The notes under the pieces are model-generated. The model was not told the origin of the DNA. It saw nothing but the letters and a program-made list of their open reading frames with translations, and made no database searches. Below, in pieces: positions 24,432 through 33,827 of a stretch of DNA of 64,000 nt. The DNA comes from Cryobacterium sp. N22 (lineage in GTDB: Bacteria; Actinomycetota; Actinomycetes; Actinomycetales; Microbacteriaceae). The translations under genes were made by a program, and so were the position numbers. The stretch covers positions 1-64,000 of the forward strand of contig NZ_PJJP01000022.1 of assembly GCF_002929555.1 (NCBI RefSeq). Direction: 5' to 3'. Numbering within the stretch: position 1 is the stretch's first letter; each line of letters opens with the position of its first letter.

Positions 24432-25421
24432 TCAATCGTGTTGGACGAGAATCTCGTCCAACCGGCGCCGGGGAGACCTGGCCACCTTGAAATTCTTCGG
24501 AGGAATACCAACGGCGATCAGAGTGATGACGTCTTCGTGGGCGGGGATTCCAGACGACGCCCGGAAGGTGTCTGACTGGCTGTTCTTCATCGACCAATTG
24601 AGGTAACAGGTGGCCAACTCTCGGGAATGCAGCGCCCAGCCCAGAGTCATCGCGAAGAGACCCCCGTCAATCCACCGCTGATTGCGCTCCGACGGGCCCG
24701 AAAACAGCCGCGCGTCCACCGTCACGGCCAACACAACCGGGATGGAACTACGAAATCCAGCATTCCCGTTCTGTTGGGCGAGAACAGAGACCGCCGCCTC
24801 ACCCGTATACACATGCACGCGGAAAGCCTGTCGATTGCAGACAGACGGGGTGTGCGTGGCCATCGATACAGCCGCCTCGATATCCGCCATGTTCACGCCG
24901 ATGGAATCATCGAAATCCCGCACGCTGCGACGGGACGAGAAGAAGTGCTCCCACCGCTCCTCAGCGGGCTCTCCCGGGTCAGCCTGCCGAAACACGTCAT
25001 CCCTGTTCACCCGAAGCGCAACGCTGTCGTCGGCGTCGCCGCCTGTGTTCCAGCTTTGAAGAGCGGCGAGGGCGGACGTGGCGAAGATGCCATAGGAGTC
25101 AGCGGCGGCCTCGGTGCCGTCGAGGTTGCCGAGTCCCACGACGAGTCTCTTTTCGACCTCCACACCGAAAGGTCGCTTCGGGTTTCGAAGCGCCAGCCCC
25201 TTTTCCACCCGGTGGTAATCCTTCGTCAGCTGGGTCTCGAGCTGGCGTCCGCTCCAGCCGGAGTTGAACGATCCCTCCCCCGGCCCGCCGAGAAGGCGAT
25301 GGCGTTTCGCGTCGAGGAGTGCCTCGTGGGTGTTGCTCAGGTTCGCTCGCAGCCTTCTCCACGTGTCCAGGGCGCCGGAGGGCAGCATGTTCTTGGCCAG
25401 TGCCTTAATGCGTTGCATCAT
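24432..25421 (-). CDS. Nitroreductase-like flavoprotein in the exopolysaccharide operon
   Basis: 329 aa. The C-terminal two thirds is a nitroreductase/FMN domain: FFSSRRSVRDFDD (about 164-176), a THTPSVCNRQAFRVHVY segment and a final DVITLIAVGIPPKNFKVARSPRR. The first 110 residues are not part of that fold and hold a TKDYHRVEKGLALRNPKRPFG segment found in nitroreductase-like proteins linked to polysaccharide genes. The reaction is unknown; a role in modifying a sugar or lipid carrier is possible. Last gene of the ten-gene minus-strand operon; its ATG overlaps the Wzy stop as TAATG. Confidence 0.8.
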   Translation of the reverse strand: MMQRIKALAKNMLPSGALDTWRRLRANLSNTHEALLDAKRHRLLGGPGEGSFNSGWSGRQLETQLTKDYHRVEKGLALRNPKRPFGVEVEKRLVVGLGNLDGTEAAADSYGIFATSALAALQSWNTGGDADDSVALRVNRDDVFRQADPGEPAEERWEHFFSSRRSVRDFDDSIGVNMADIEAAVSMATHTPSVCNRQAFRVHVYTGEAAVSVLAQQNGNAGFRSSIPVVLAVTVDARLFSGPSERNQRWIDGGLFAMTLGWALHSRELATCYLNWSMKNSQSDTFRASSGIPAHEDVITLIAVGIPPKNFKVARSPRRRLDEILVQHD

Positions 25422-26761
25422 TAGCGGGTGTACTTCCTGTCGTTGTCTAATCGAACGCGCGCGTTGGTCGGAACAGACCCGTCAGGAGTCTCGCTCGGAC
25501 GCCTGATCTGCTCAGCGCAGAAGCCGAGCACGAACAGCCACAGGGGCAACGTGTCTGACATCATTCCCCAGCCGGTCAAGGCCACAATCATGATGCCGGG
25601 GAGGGACGCAAGAACGGCTCGCGCGTACATCCCGCTGGGTTGCATCGCTCGTCGAGTCTTCCAGGCTCGGGCAACCAGGATGAGAATCGGCAGGAAGAGG
25701 AGCGTGGCACCGATGAATCCCAACTCCACGACGGCCAGGAGCACAGAGTTGTGCACCGGCCAGCCGGTCGCCGTCAGAGCATCGAACGGTCCGACCGCGG
25801 TTACGTAGGTCCCCGGGCCGGTTCCGATCCACCATGGCCGCATCTGGATCTGCTGGAGCGCAACATCGGTGAAGTGAGTGCGAAATCCACCGATTTCGCC
25901 GGTCTCGAACCGGCCCAGCCAAACGCCGGCTGAAGCCGCCACGACACCGAGCGCGGCGAGCGGGATCATCACGCGTCGACCGATATTCTTCGCTTCCTGC
26001 GAAGTCATCGCCCAGATCACGATCATGATGATCGCTCCGAAGAAGTTGGCCCGACCGCCGGAAAGCACGAAGGGAATGGCTGAAATGCAGATCGACCACC
26101 AGGCGAGCTTGCGCACCGTCGTTTGAGTTGACTTCGTCAAGGGCAGCAGAAGGACCATGAGCAACAGCAGGACCTTCCCCAGTCCCGTGGGGTGGCCAAA
26201 GGAACCGTTCACCCGGCCGATCAGCCCCAGGTCCGAGGCCGCCGCAGCGCCCAGTGGAAAGAGCGGAACGCCGACGAACTGTGCGACCGAGATCACCACC
26301 TGGACAGCGACCGTGATGAACAGCCAGCCGACCAGGATCCGCTCCGACTTGTCCCCGATCTTGAGGAACGTGGAGATGTAGCTGCCCGCAACCCACGCCA
26401 ACGCCGCGACACCGAGATGCATGACGCCGGACCACTGCTCGTTGTTGCCGTCCCACACCAAGAAGATCCAGACGAACAAGAACAGGCCGAAAGCACCGTA
26501 GGTCAGCCACTGTGTCCCTTGCCTGCGAAGGAATACTGCAGTCAGGACGACCAGGCAAATGGCGACCGTGTAGGTCATGACGCGCGGTTCAGCACCAGAG
26601 ATTGAGGCTCGGGTTTGATCGGCCACCGTGGCGCCCGCCAGTACCTTCGGAAGAAAACAGAGGCTGGTGAGCATGAGCGGAAGCAGGACGTTCAGGGCAC
26701 CAAGGAAATGCCCGATGACCAGTAGGACTACGAGGCTGACGATCCCCGCGACTATCAGCAT
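25421..26761 (-). CDS. O-antigen ligase/Wzy-like polysaccharide polymerase
   Basis: 446 aa membrane protein with about eleven hydrophobic segments. Wzy joins flipped repeat units into long chains outside the membrane. The Wzy_C-type loop is seen in SGGRANFFGAIIMIVI and in the large loop with MRPWWIGTGPGTYVTAVGP and the GWPVHNSVLLAVVELG stretch (PVHN motif common in this family). The ATG at 26761 was chosen since the first membrane helix (MLIVAGIVSLVVLLVIG) starts there and it lies 25 nt after the preceding stop; the longer open frame overlaps the glycosyltransferase gene. Confidence 0.86.
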   Translation of the reverse strand: MLIVAGIVSLVVLLVIGHFLGALNVLLPLMLTSLCFLPKVLAGATVADQTRASISGAEPRVMTYTVAICLVVLTAVFLRRQGTQWLTYGAFGLFLFVWIFLVWDGNNEQWSGVMHLGVAALAWVAGSYISTFLKIGDKSERILVGWLFITVAVQVVISVAQFVGVPLFPLGAAAASDLGLIGRVNGSFGHPTGLGKVLLLLMVLLLPLTKSTQTTVRKLAWWSICISAIPFVLSGGRANFFGAIIMIVIWAMTSQEAKNIGRRVMIPLAALGVVAASAGVWLGRFETGEIGGFRTHFTDVALQQIQMRPWWIGTGPGTYVTAVGPFDALTATGWPVHNSVLLAVVELGFIGATLLFLPILILVARAWKTRRAMQPSGMYARAVLASLPGIMIVALTGWGMMSDTLPLWLFVLGFCAEQIRRPSETPDGSVPTNARVRLDNDRKYTR

Positions 26762-26786
26762 GAAATCACGTTCGACTTTCTCACGC

Positions 26787-27827
26787 TCACCACCGCCCAA
26801 GGATGTCGTCAACCGACGAGGTAAATGCTCCCTGCGAGAAGCGGGAGATGAGTTGCGAGCGGTCGAGCCCCGGCACGTCAGTGCGTTGGGCCGGTGCCGA
26901 TCGAAACAGCTCCTCAATGTTTCGGATCCACGGTCCATAGTCCGGGCTGAAGCCCGACCGAACGTGGTCGGTTCCGTACACGGTCAGCCCACGTGCTATC
27001 GCTTCGACTGCCTTGACCTTGATGCCTCCACCGTGATCGATCGGCACGATAACGGCGTCGATGTTGTCGTAGAAGGAATCAAGATTGTCCAGGGCACCCA
27101 GGACGGTGGCGGGGACACCCCAGGTGCGCACCCGCTCGGAACCGAATCCTGCCACCACAATTTCAAGCTTCCGGGCCGTCAATAGATGACCGAAGTCGCG
27201 AAAGAATTTTCTCAAAGACATTTCGTTGGGCTCGTATCCGAGGTTGCCCAGGAAGCCGACACGCGCAACGGGTCCATGTCCACGGTCATGTGAAGCGAAT
27301 GTCTGGGTCGGCGTCGGGAGCCACTCCGCGCTGGCGTTCGTTCCAATCGACGTCAGGTCCCCATATCCGGCAACGGTATTGAACCGCGCCTTCGACGGCA
27401 GCCGCGATTCCCGACGACGCCAGATTGCACTCTGCGTCAGGCCTCCCGGCATGGAGAGCGGCGAAGAAGCGCCCATGGTGCGCGAATTCACGCTCCACAG
27501 ATCCATCCAGTCGAAAATGATCGAATCCCGAGGAAGGTCGCGGGCAGCGGCCTTGAACACGACGGGAACGGCAATGACGTTGAGATCGGCCGGTGGCAGG
27601 GGCGCAAGGGAACGCGAGAGCGGCATCGGGGCGAGAGTTCGCTTGGCCTTGGTGCGGAAGGACGGCTTCCGGTCCAGACTCGGTCCGCGTGAATTGAGAC
27701 CGTGAATGGTCACGGTATAGCCGAGCGACTTCAGTGCCTCTTCCCACGCGATCACCCGCAACCCGCCTCCGTCTCGGGGCATGTCTTCTCGGCCGTACCA
27801 GTAGACGACCGTCGCACTCAGACTCAC
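26787..27827 (-). CDS. Glycosyltransferase, GT4-like
   Basis: 346 aa, GT-B fold. The N-terminal half begins with ATVVYWYGREDMPRDGGGLR, and the C-terminal half has ARVGFLGNLGYEPNE, DAVIVPIDHGGGIKVKAVEA and GLTVYGTD, matching the nucleotide-sugar binding side of GT4-like enzymes. Donor and acceptor sugars cannot be told. GTG start overlapping the upstream stop (GTGA). Confidence 0.85.
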   Translation of the reverse strand: MSLSATVVYWYGREDMPRDGGGLRVIAWEEALKSLGYTVTIHGLNSRGPSLDRKPSFRTKAKRTLAPMPLSRSLAPLPPADLNVIAVPVVFKAAARDLPRDSIIFDWMDLWSVNSRTMGASSPLSMPGGLTQSAIWRRRESRLPSKARFNTVAGYGDLTSIGTNASAEWLPTPTQTFASHDRGHGPVARVGFLGNLGYEPNEMSLRKFFRDFGHLLTARKLEIVVAGFGSERVRTWGVPATVLGALDNLDSFYDNIDAVIVPIDHGGGIKVKAVEAIARGLTVYGTDHVRSGFSPDYGPWIRNIEELFRSAPAQRTDVPGLDRSQLISRFSQGAFTSSVDDILGRW

Positions 27828-28954
27828 TTTGCCCCCGCACGGGGCAAGATCTCGGCCCAGAAGGAACTGAACCTGCTGTTGAACGCCTCGATCGAGTACG
27901 AACGAAGATAAGAGTCCCGGGCGGCGGCCCCCATGACGTGAGCCTGGTGGCTGTCGAGGTCGTGCATGATCGACCTCAGCGCTGCGCTATCCCGAAGCGG
28001 GAACAGGCGGCCCGTCTGCGCATCATCTACGATTTCCGAGAGTCCGCCGCCGTCGCTCCCGATCACGGCGCGGCCCCGCGCGAAAGCCTCGATCGCGATC
28101 AGGCCAAAAGGTTCGGGCTCATCGGACGGCACCACAACGAAGTCGGCTGCATCGACCAGAGCGGAAATGTCTTGCACCTCACCCTGGATAACGACGGATT
28201 CACGATTTTTCATTTGAGCGACGATGCCCCGCACGTCCACTGGTTTGCCCATCTCCGGCGGCCCGCCGACAATGACGAGCTCACCGAGTGGCTCCCCTGA
28301 ATCCCAGGCCGCCAAGAGAGTCGAATGACCTTTCCACGAGTTCCATCTGCTCGCAACAAGGAACTTCAGCACCCCGCCGCGAGCGGTGGGATCGACGAGG
28401 GGACGGTCGTAGTCGGACACGCCATTGAGGAACACTCGTGAGCGACTGCGCACGCTGCCCCTGAGCCCGTCCTGGGCCGCATTGGAGATGCACAAGCACT
28501 CTGTGGCTGCGGTCGCGAGTGCGCCCAGTACGTGCGCTTCACGCCCTCGCCACACCTCCTGGCAGTGGAGGACGACGTGGGGAACTCCCAGGATCCGCGC
28601 AAGAATACCCACGGCGAGGGAGGCCGAGGTCGTCATATACACGGTGTGCGGCTTCAGCCTGCGTAGTTCGAGGAAGGTCCGAATCATCATCATCAGAGTC
28701 TTCGGAAGATGACGCGGTGAGAGGTACTTCCTCCGAAGAATTGGCAGCGCCCTAATCTCAAACCTCAGATTGTTGCGCGTCAACTCGGCATCAAGGCTGA
28801 ACACTGATGGCGCCGCGTCATCGGGCAACCAGACCGTCGCGGCCCGTTGGTCAGCCTCGGGCAGAGTTTTGAGCACTTGGAGCAGTACCTTGTCCGCACC
28901 GTACATCTCGTTCGACGAGTGCACAAAGACGACACCCGCTCTATTTCGCGTCAT
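27824..28954 (-). CDS. Glycosyltransferase family 4 protein
   Basis: 376 aa, GT-B fold. N-terminal VVFVHSSNEMYGADKVLLQVL is typical of GT4 enzymes of capsule loci; the C-terminal EPEPFGLIAIEAFARGRAV with GGGLSEIVDD is the retaining-enzyme signature (E-x7-E). It probably adds one sugar of the repeat unit from a nucleotide donor at the inner membrane face. Overlaps the upstream acyltransferase gene by 14 nt and the downstream GT gene by 4 nt. Confidence 0.9.
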   Translation of the reverse strand: MTRNRAGVVFVHSSNEMYGADKVLLQVLKTLPEADQRAATVWLPDDAAPSVFSLDAELTRNNLRFEIRALPILRRKYLSPRHLPKTLMMMIRTFLELRRLKPHTVYMTTSASLAVGILARILGVPHVVLHCQEVWRGREAHVLGALATAATECLCISNAAQDGLRGSVRSRSRVFLNGVSDYDRPLVDPTARGGVLKFLVASRWNSWKGHSTLLAAWDSGEPLGELVIVGGPPEMGKPVDVRGIVAQMKNRESVVIQGEVQDISALVDAADFVVVPSDEPEPFGLIAIEAFARGRAVIGSDGGGLSEIVDDAQTGRLFPLRDSAALRSIMHDLDSHQAHVMGAAARDSYLRSYSIEAFNSRFSSFWAEILPRAGAK

Positions 28955-29630
28955 CAGCGTCTCCTCGCGTGCGAAGCACCCGGGCTGGTGTGCCTCCGGC
29001 GACGGAGTTGTCGGGGATGTCCCGGGTTACCACACTGCCGGCAGCTATGACCACACCGGACCCGACTCGTACGCCGGCCGTGATTGTGACGCCGCTGCCG
29101 ATCCAGCAGTCGTCGCCGATCTCCACGAAACTCCGGGAGACTCCCTGCGCCTTGATCGGGATCGTCGGGTCAGCAAATATGTGGTTCTCCGAGAAGATAC
29201 GAACTCCCGGACCCATCATCACATCGGACCCTATGGAGATACGTCCGGAGCATCCGATGAACCCGTCACAACCGATGCTTGACCTGTCGCCGATCCACAG
29301 TCCCTCACCGATCTCACCGCCGTAGTAGCTGCTCGGGCGGATGAGAGTGCCCCTGCCTATCGAGACATCCGAGCCGAGATTGATACCCTCGCTCGAAATG
29401 CCTTGAACCTCCGCATACGGTTCCAGGACGAGCCTGCCCGTATGGCTCACGTATCCCGGATTCTGAATTCGTGCCCCGCGCCCGAGGAGGAGCGGGCCCG
29501 ACGACCGTTTGAGGAATGGGACTACCGCGAGGCCGCGGGCCGTCATCAACCCCACCCGCAAAAAGACGCCAACGGTCGCGTGCAGGTTCCGGGATCTCGG
29601 CAATCCGTGAAAGCGCTGGAAAAGAGTCAA
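28941..29630 (-). CDS. Left-handed beta-helix acyltransferase
   Basis: 229 aa with TTG start. Hexapeptide repeats cover about 65-215 (GPLLLGRGARIQNPG, SIGRGTLIRPSSYYGG, DVMMGPGVRIFSENH). The loop with His (SENHIFADPTIPIKAQG) and the closing DDCWIGSGVTITAGVRVGSG and SVVTRDIPDNSVAGGTPAR (split) match sugar O-acetyltransferases. The TTG overlaps the previous stop as TTGA and follows GGGGTGG by 5 nt; a GTG three codons upstream is the alternative. Second acyltransferase of the cluster. Confidence 0.82.
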   Translation of the reverse strand: MTLFQRFHGLPRSRNLHATVGVFLRVGLMTARGLAVVPFLKRSSGPLLLGRGARIQNPGYVSHTGRLVLEPYAEVQGISSEGINLGSDVSIGRGTLIRPSSYYGGEIGEGLWIGDRSSIGCDGFIGCSGRISIGSDVMMGPGVRIFSENHIFADPTIPIKAQGVSRSFVEIGDDCWIGSGVTITAGVRVGSGVVIAAGSVVTRDIPDNSVAGGTPARVLRTRGDADDAK

Positions 29631-30781
29631 GATTTCCACCCCAGCACCGAATCGACCCCGTGACGACCTGAGCCCGCGCCCGGCTCTGCCTGGAACAGAG
29701 CCCGGAGATTGTCCTCGTACGCTTGGCACACCTTCTCCCAGGTGTAGATCTCAGCCACCTGCCGACGCCCATGCTCGATCGCGTCGATCTGCCACTGGGA
29801 ATCAGCCATCGCGCCAAGAACTGCCCGCTCGATGTCTGTGCTGGTGGGGAGAACGAACATGCCCGATGAGCCCAGGACTTCACGGTTGTATTCGGTGTCC
29901 CTCGCCACTGTGGGAGCACCACAAGCCATGGCCTGCACCAGAGCCGGATTGGTGCCGCCGACGCTGTGACCGTGGAAGTACACACCGGCATGCTGCCACA
30001 GGGAGAAGAGACGACGGTCATCGCTCACATGGCCGAGCCAGGTGATGCGCTCGTTCGACTGGGCAAGAAGCTGCGCTTTCTTGTCGAGCGGGCCGCCATA
30101 TCCCTCCGACCCCACGATGACAACATCGTGGGTGCGTGCAATCGCCTCTGCGGCATCGAGGAATTCCGGAATGGTGTTCTCCGGCACAAAGCGGGCCACC
30201 ACGAGCACATAACCCCGGTGGGTGAGCCCGGGTTCGATGGGTAGTTCAGGAGGGACCGCTCCCCCATAGGGAATGAACACACCATCGGTACCGAAATCCT
30301 GATTCCATCGTTGCGCGATGACGCGAGAGTCATAAACGAGACGAGTCCCAAACCGCGCAGTCAGCTTCGCCCCGGTGCGAAACATCCATTTCGCCAGCCG
30401 ACCCCATTTGGCCCGGTCCCACTCGATTCCATCGACGTTTATCAGCGTCGGGATTCCCCGCGCTTTCAGGATCGGGAGCCAGAATCCGTTCGCTACGTTC
30501 ATTACAAGAGCAACATCGGGCTTTCGCTTCGCGGCGTCGAGACATGCGGTCAACCCGTAGGAGAGGGTGCTGAGGGATTTCCGCTCGAAGCCCCGCGTCA
30601 CTACGGAGCGCACCCGATTGTCCACGTCCGGGTCGGAACGGCGGGTCGACCCATGCCTCCCGTAAACCGTCACGTCCCAGCCCTGTTCGGCCAGGTAGGG
30701 GGCAAGCCGGCGCACCGCAGTTTCAAATCCACCGTAGTAGCTCGGGTAGCCACGCGTTCCAATAATCACAACACTGGGCAT
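29627..30781 (-). CDS. DUF1972/GT4 glycosyltransferase (rhamnosyltransferase-like)
   Basis: 384 aa. The N-terminus VIIGTRGYPSYYGGFETAVRR (first 21-26 residues) is the hallmark of the DUF1972 domain found in capsule rhamnosyltransferases of the Cps2T/WchF type. The C-terminal GT4 half contains YVLVVARFVPENTIPEFLDA and GTNPALVQAMACGAPTVARD. It would add the second sugar to the lipid-linked primer. The ATG lies 2 nt after the stop of the priming transferase gene; the longer open frame overlaps that gene. Confidence 0.9.
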   Translation of the reverse strand: MPSVVIIGTRGYPSYYGGFETAVRRLAPYLAEQGWDVTVYGRHGSTRRSDPDVDNRVRSVVTRGFERKSLSTLSYGLTACLDAAKRKPDVALVMNVANGFWLPILKARGIPTLINVDGIEWDRAKWGRLAKWMFRTGAKLTARFGTRLVYDSRVIAQRWNQDFGTDGVFIPYGGAVPPELPIEPGLTHRGYVLVVARFVPENTIPEFLDAAEAIARTHDVVIVGSEGYGGPLDKKAQLLAQSNERITWLGHVSDDRRLFSLWQHAGVYFHGHSVGGTNPALVQAMACGAPTVARDTEYNREVLGSSGMFVLPTSTDIERAVLGAMADSQWQIDAIEHGRRQVAEIYTWEKVCQAYEDNLRALFQAEPGAGSGRHGVDSVLGWKS

Positions 30782-30783
30782 GC

Positions 30784-32226
30784 TCAGTAGGCTCCATTCG
30801 GTTTCACAACTGCGCGCACAGTTCGGTACAAAATCATGACGTCGCCAATCAGTGACCAGTTTTCGACGTAATAGAGGTCGAGCCGGATGCTGTCTTCCCA
30901 TGAGAGGTCCGAGCGTCCACTCACTTGCCAGAGGCCCGTGATCCCCGGCTTGACCAGCAGGCGTCGCTCGGCGTGGTTGTCGTACTGCTCGACCTCCTTC
31001 GCGAGCGGCGGCCGCGGACCGACCAAGGACATGTGCCCGAGGAAGACATTGATCAGTTGGGGAAGTTCATCGAGGCTGAATCGACGCAACATGCTCCCCA
31101 CCTTGGTCACACGCGGGTCGACCTTCAGCTTGAAGAGCACACCGTTGCCATCCGAGCTGTTGAGCAGGTGGGGAAGTTTGTCTTCAGCGTTCGTGACCAT
31201 CGACCGAAACTTGATCATGCGAAAGTGGTTGCCGTTCAGGCCGACACGCTCCTGATAGAAGAACGCTGGGCCCGTGCTGTCGCGACGCACTGCGATCACA
31301 ATCCACGCAAAGAGAGGGCTCAACAGCATCAGCCCAAGCCCGGAGGAGATGATGTCGAACGTGCGTTTTGCCGCGTGCCGGCTGCCCGTGAATGCAGGAA
31401 AATCCACTTGGATCAGGGGCAGGCCTGAGACAGGGCGTGTGTGGATGCGCGGGCCCGCGATATCGGTCAGCGCCGGGGCCATGATCAGGTCGATCCTCAG
31501 CGTCTGTAGCTGCCAGCCGAGTTCCCGGAGGCGCCGCGGGCCGAAAGTGTCGGCTCCGGTGAAGATCACCGTGTCCGCACGGGACAATTCGATGGCTTGG
31601 ACTATTTGATTGAAATCGCCCAGCACGGGAACCCCCTCAACGAGGTCCTGCTCAATGCTGCCGTTCTCGGTCACGGCACCGGCCAGGTACAGACCGGCCG
31701 CAAAGTCGCGTCTGATCCCTTCTACGACGTGGGTGCTTTTCTCCCGCTCTCCCACAACGATGACCCGGTGCACGAATTGGCCGTCCCGACGGCGGGCAAT
31801 CAGCCACTTCCGCCAGGCCCAGCGACCGATGAGAAGAAAAAGAAGTCCGATCGGGAGGGCCGTGAGGAAGTACCCCCGTGCCAGATCCACCTTGAGCAGA
31901 AAGACGACGATTGCCGTGAGACCGAATATCCGAGCGCTAGCGTCGACGATGCGCTTGTACTCGGTGCTCCCGGTGCCGATGATCTTGTGGTCGCGTGTTG
32001 CGTAGAACTCCAATGCGAGCATCCAGAAACCAATCAAGGCCAGGGACACAAGCGTGTAGCCGATGGTGAAGTCGGTGAGATTCTCGATGGGGATACGCAA
32101 CTCTGAACGTCGAGCTCCGAACCACAAGACCTGGCTCCCCAGTACCATCAGCACGATGATGGTGAGATCGGTGAAGAAGAGCCGTGAGGCGTAGGCGCGC
32201 TGCCAGGAGACCCCGCTCAGACCCAC
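30784..32226 (-). CDS. Polyprenyl glycosylphosphotransferase (priming sugar transferase, WbaP/CpsE type)
   Basis: 480 aa. It starts repeat-unit synthesis by moving a hexose-1-phosphate to undecaprenyl phosphate. Four N-terminal membrane segments, a CoA-binding-like domain (VHRVIVVGEREKSTHVVEG) and a fifth membrane helix precede the catalytic domain. Its blocks are KRTFDIISSGLGL, ERVGLNGNHFRMIKFRSM, DELPQLINVFLGHMSLVGPR and KPGITGLWQVSGR. The GTG at 32226 overlaps the stop of the upstream gene by 10 nt and follows ACGGTGG. Confidence 0.94.
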   Translation of the reverse strand: MGLSGVSWQRAYASRLFFTDLTIIVLMVLGSQVLWFGARRSELRIPIENLTDFTIGYTLVSLALIGFWMLALEFYATRDHKIIGTGSTEYKRIVDASARIFGLTAIVVFLLKVDLARGYFLTALPIGLLFLLIGRWAWRKWLIARRRDGQFVHRVIVVGEREKSTHVVEGIRRDFAAGLYLAGAVTENGSIEQDLVEGVPVLGDFNQIVQAIELSRADTVIFTGADTFGPRRLRELGWQLQTLRIDLIMAPALTDIAGPRIHTRPVSGLPLIQVDFPAFTGSRHAAKRTFDIISSGLGLMLLSPLFAWIVIAVRRDSTGPAFFYQERVGLNGNHFRMIKFRSMVTNAEDKLPHLLNSSDGNGVLFKLKVDPRVTKVGSMLRRFSLDELPQLINVFLGHMSLVGPRPPLAKEVEQYDNHAERRLLVKPGITGLWQVSGRSDLSWEDSIRLDLYYVENWSLIGDVMILYRTVRAVVKPNGAY

Positions 32227-33212
32227 GACAAACCACCGTCCGTAGACCGGGCGAATGCGTCGCCCGCCCACAGCCAGACGGTGCTGTCCGCTGCAACGGA
32301 AATGGCGGTCTCGCCAGGGTTGACCGTGGCGGGCAAGCATGCCGTGCCGGCGGTGGCAACGAGGGTGCCCTCCTGGGAAACGCTAACCAGAGAGACACCG
32401 TCGCACCCAGCCGGATTGGCCACCGCCACCGCATAGCCCTCGGTCGTTGCCGCGAGCGCGGCCGCGCCCGGGACAACGGCAGGCTCAGACCAGGTTGCGC
32501 CGGAATCCAGGGTTGTGACGACCGAAGCGTCGAGGCAGAGGACGGCAGCAGCGGCGTTGTCGGTTGCCGCGATGGCGGAGACCGCAGCGCACGGTGCAAC
32601 CACATCCCCACCGGGCGTGTGCACAGTGCCTGGCGTTGCCGGGTTGATGTACCACTCCGCCGCTACGCGATCGGGGTAGGCCTTCCACGCGTCGCCCGCG
32701 ACGAAAGTTGTGACGAGTTGTGGTGCGCAATCCGTGTCGTCGAGGGTGACCAGGGACATCGTGTCGGCGTTGGCGACGTTGATCGCCAGGATGGAGGAGG
32801 CACCCGTCTCGTCAGAGGCGTTGAATCCCTCCCAGGTGGACCCGGAATCGGTCGTGAGTTCGGGATCGGCCGAGGTGGCAGGGCATCCACCGGTCGTGGC
32901 ACGCCAGGCGGTTGAATCGTCGAGCGCAGCGAGGATGCGAGTGGGAACGACCGTTGCTGTTGCGGTGGCCTCTGCCGGCGCGACCTCAACGGGTGGAGCA
33001 GCCTCGACAGGCTCGGCTGATGATGGGGCCGAGGTTGGTGCCGCCGCAACGGTTCCCGCGCTGGCAGGCGGTTGAGTTGCAGTGAGTGCGAAAGCGACCA
33101 GACCGATATCGATGAGCAAGAAGACGGCCAGGCCGATGACGATGAATCGCTGACGAGTGCGGTTGTTGCGGTTGTTGCGGTTCCCTCGACTTTGGGGTGT
33201 GGATGCGCCCAT
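32217..33212 (-). CDS. Membrane-anchored beta-propeller-like (BNR) protein of unknown role
   Basis: 331 aa. Cytoplasmic tail with an NRNNRNNR run (short DNA tandem), one membrane segment (FIVIGLAVFLLIDIGLVAFAL), a Pro/Ala/Thr-rich linker (about 48-90) and an outside domain. That domain has repeated Asp-box-like motifs TTDSGSTWEG, TTLDSGATWSEP and STDGGLSW, the last at the very C-terminus. Such motifs occur in sialidases and photosystem assembly-like propellers, but no catalytic set is visible. Start ATG after GGGGGAT. Its position between phosphatase and priming transferase in a tight operon suggests a structural or regulatory role in polysaccharide export. Confidence 0.72.
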   Translation of the reverse strand: MGASTPQSRGNRNNRNNRTRQRFIVIGLAVFLLIDIGLVAFALTATQPPASAGTVAAAPTSAPSSAEPVEAAPPVEVAPAEATATATVVPTRILAALDDSTAWRATTGGCPATSADPELTTDSGSTWEGFNASDETGASSILAINVANADTMSLVTLDDTDCAPQLVTTFVAGDAWKAYPDRVAAEWYINPATPGTVHTPGGDVVAPCAAVSAIAATDNAAAAVLCLDASVVTTLDSGATWSEPAVVPGAAALAATTEGYAVAVANPAGCDGVSLVSVSQEGTLVATAGTACLPATVNPGETAISVAADSTVWLWAGDAFARSTDGGLSWV

Positions 33213-33221
33213 GAGATCCCC

Positions 33222-33827
33222 CTAGGGCTGGTGAACTTTTGCGGATCTGTGGAACAGCGATACGACGTCGTTCACGGCTGGAACGAGCTGGCGGGCGGAT
33301 TCGGCGTAGACCTCATCGCTTCGCCGATACGGGTCAACGACGTCATCATCGTCGGGATGCTCAGGCGGGCCCACGGCTCCGCGCTGTGAGGCCGCGAACC
33401 CGACCAGCGTGGAGAATCGACCTGCGACATCATCCAATGGGAGCGCTGCGGCCTCGTCGAGGTCTTCGTCGGTGACGTCACCGACAAGCCGGGCGAATTC
33501 CCGGATGGTGAACGTGTAGCGGATGGCCTTCGGGAACAGCTCCACGATTGCCCGTCGGTGTTCTCGGGACATGGCAAATACCAGGTTCGCCTCGCTGAGC
33601 TGTTCCACGGTGAGTACCCGCGCAACGTGCCCAGAGGGGTCCCCACCGAAGTGCCGGGACAGATCGGCGGCCTCAGGGGGCATCGCCTGTCCGGTTAGGC
33701 CGATGGTACCGGCGCTGCCAAGGGTGACCTCCGGCCAGTACGCCAAACCGACGCGGAGCAGTTGTTCCGCCAACGGCGACCGGCAGATGTTGCCCGAGCA
33801 CACCGTGAGGATGGTGAAGCCCGCCAC
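33222..33827 (-). CDS. Low-molecular-weight protein tyrosine phosphatase
   Basis: 201 aa. The P-loop VCSGNICRSP (Cys10, Arg16) opens the protein, and the acid motif is DPYRRSDEVY (Asp-Pro) near residue 170. It should dephosphorylate the tyrosine kinase encoded just upstream, resetting polymer length control. Longer than usual (about 150 aa) owing to an insertion before the DPY motif. GTG start overlapping the kinase stop as TAGTG. Confidence 0.92.
   Translation of the reverse strand: MAGFTILTVCSGNICRSPLAEQLLRVGLAYWPEVTLGSAGTIGLTGQAMPPEAADLSRHFGGDPSGHVARVLTVEQLSEANLVFAMSREHRRAIVELFPKAIRYTFTIREFARLVGDVTDEDLDEAAALPLDDVAGRFSTLVGFAASQRGAVGPPEHPDDDDVVDPYRRSDEVYAESARQLVPAVNDVVSLFHRSAKVHQP

Noticed and set aside
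24432-25421. Nitroreductase-like gene as an unrelated neighbour of the polysaccharide operon
   Set aside because: Its start overlaps the Wzy stop (TAATG), so it is part of the operon.
33001-33020. Further LVEP-type repeat inside the Asp-box protein gene (SSAEPVEAAPP)
   Set aside because: The match is short (GCCTCGACAGGCTCGGCTG) and lies in a Pro/Ala linker where such codons arise easily; kept out of the list.
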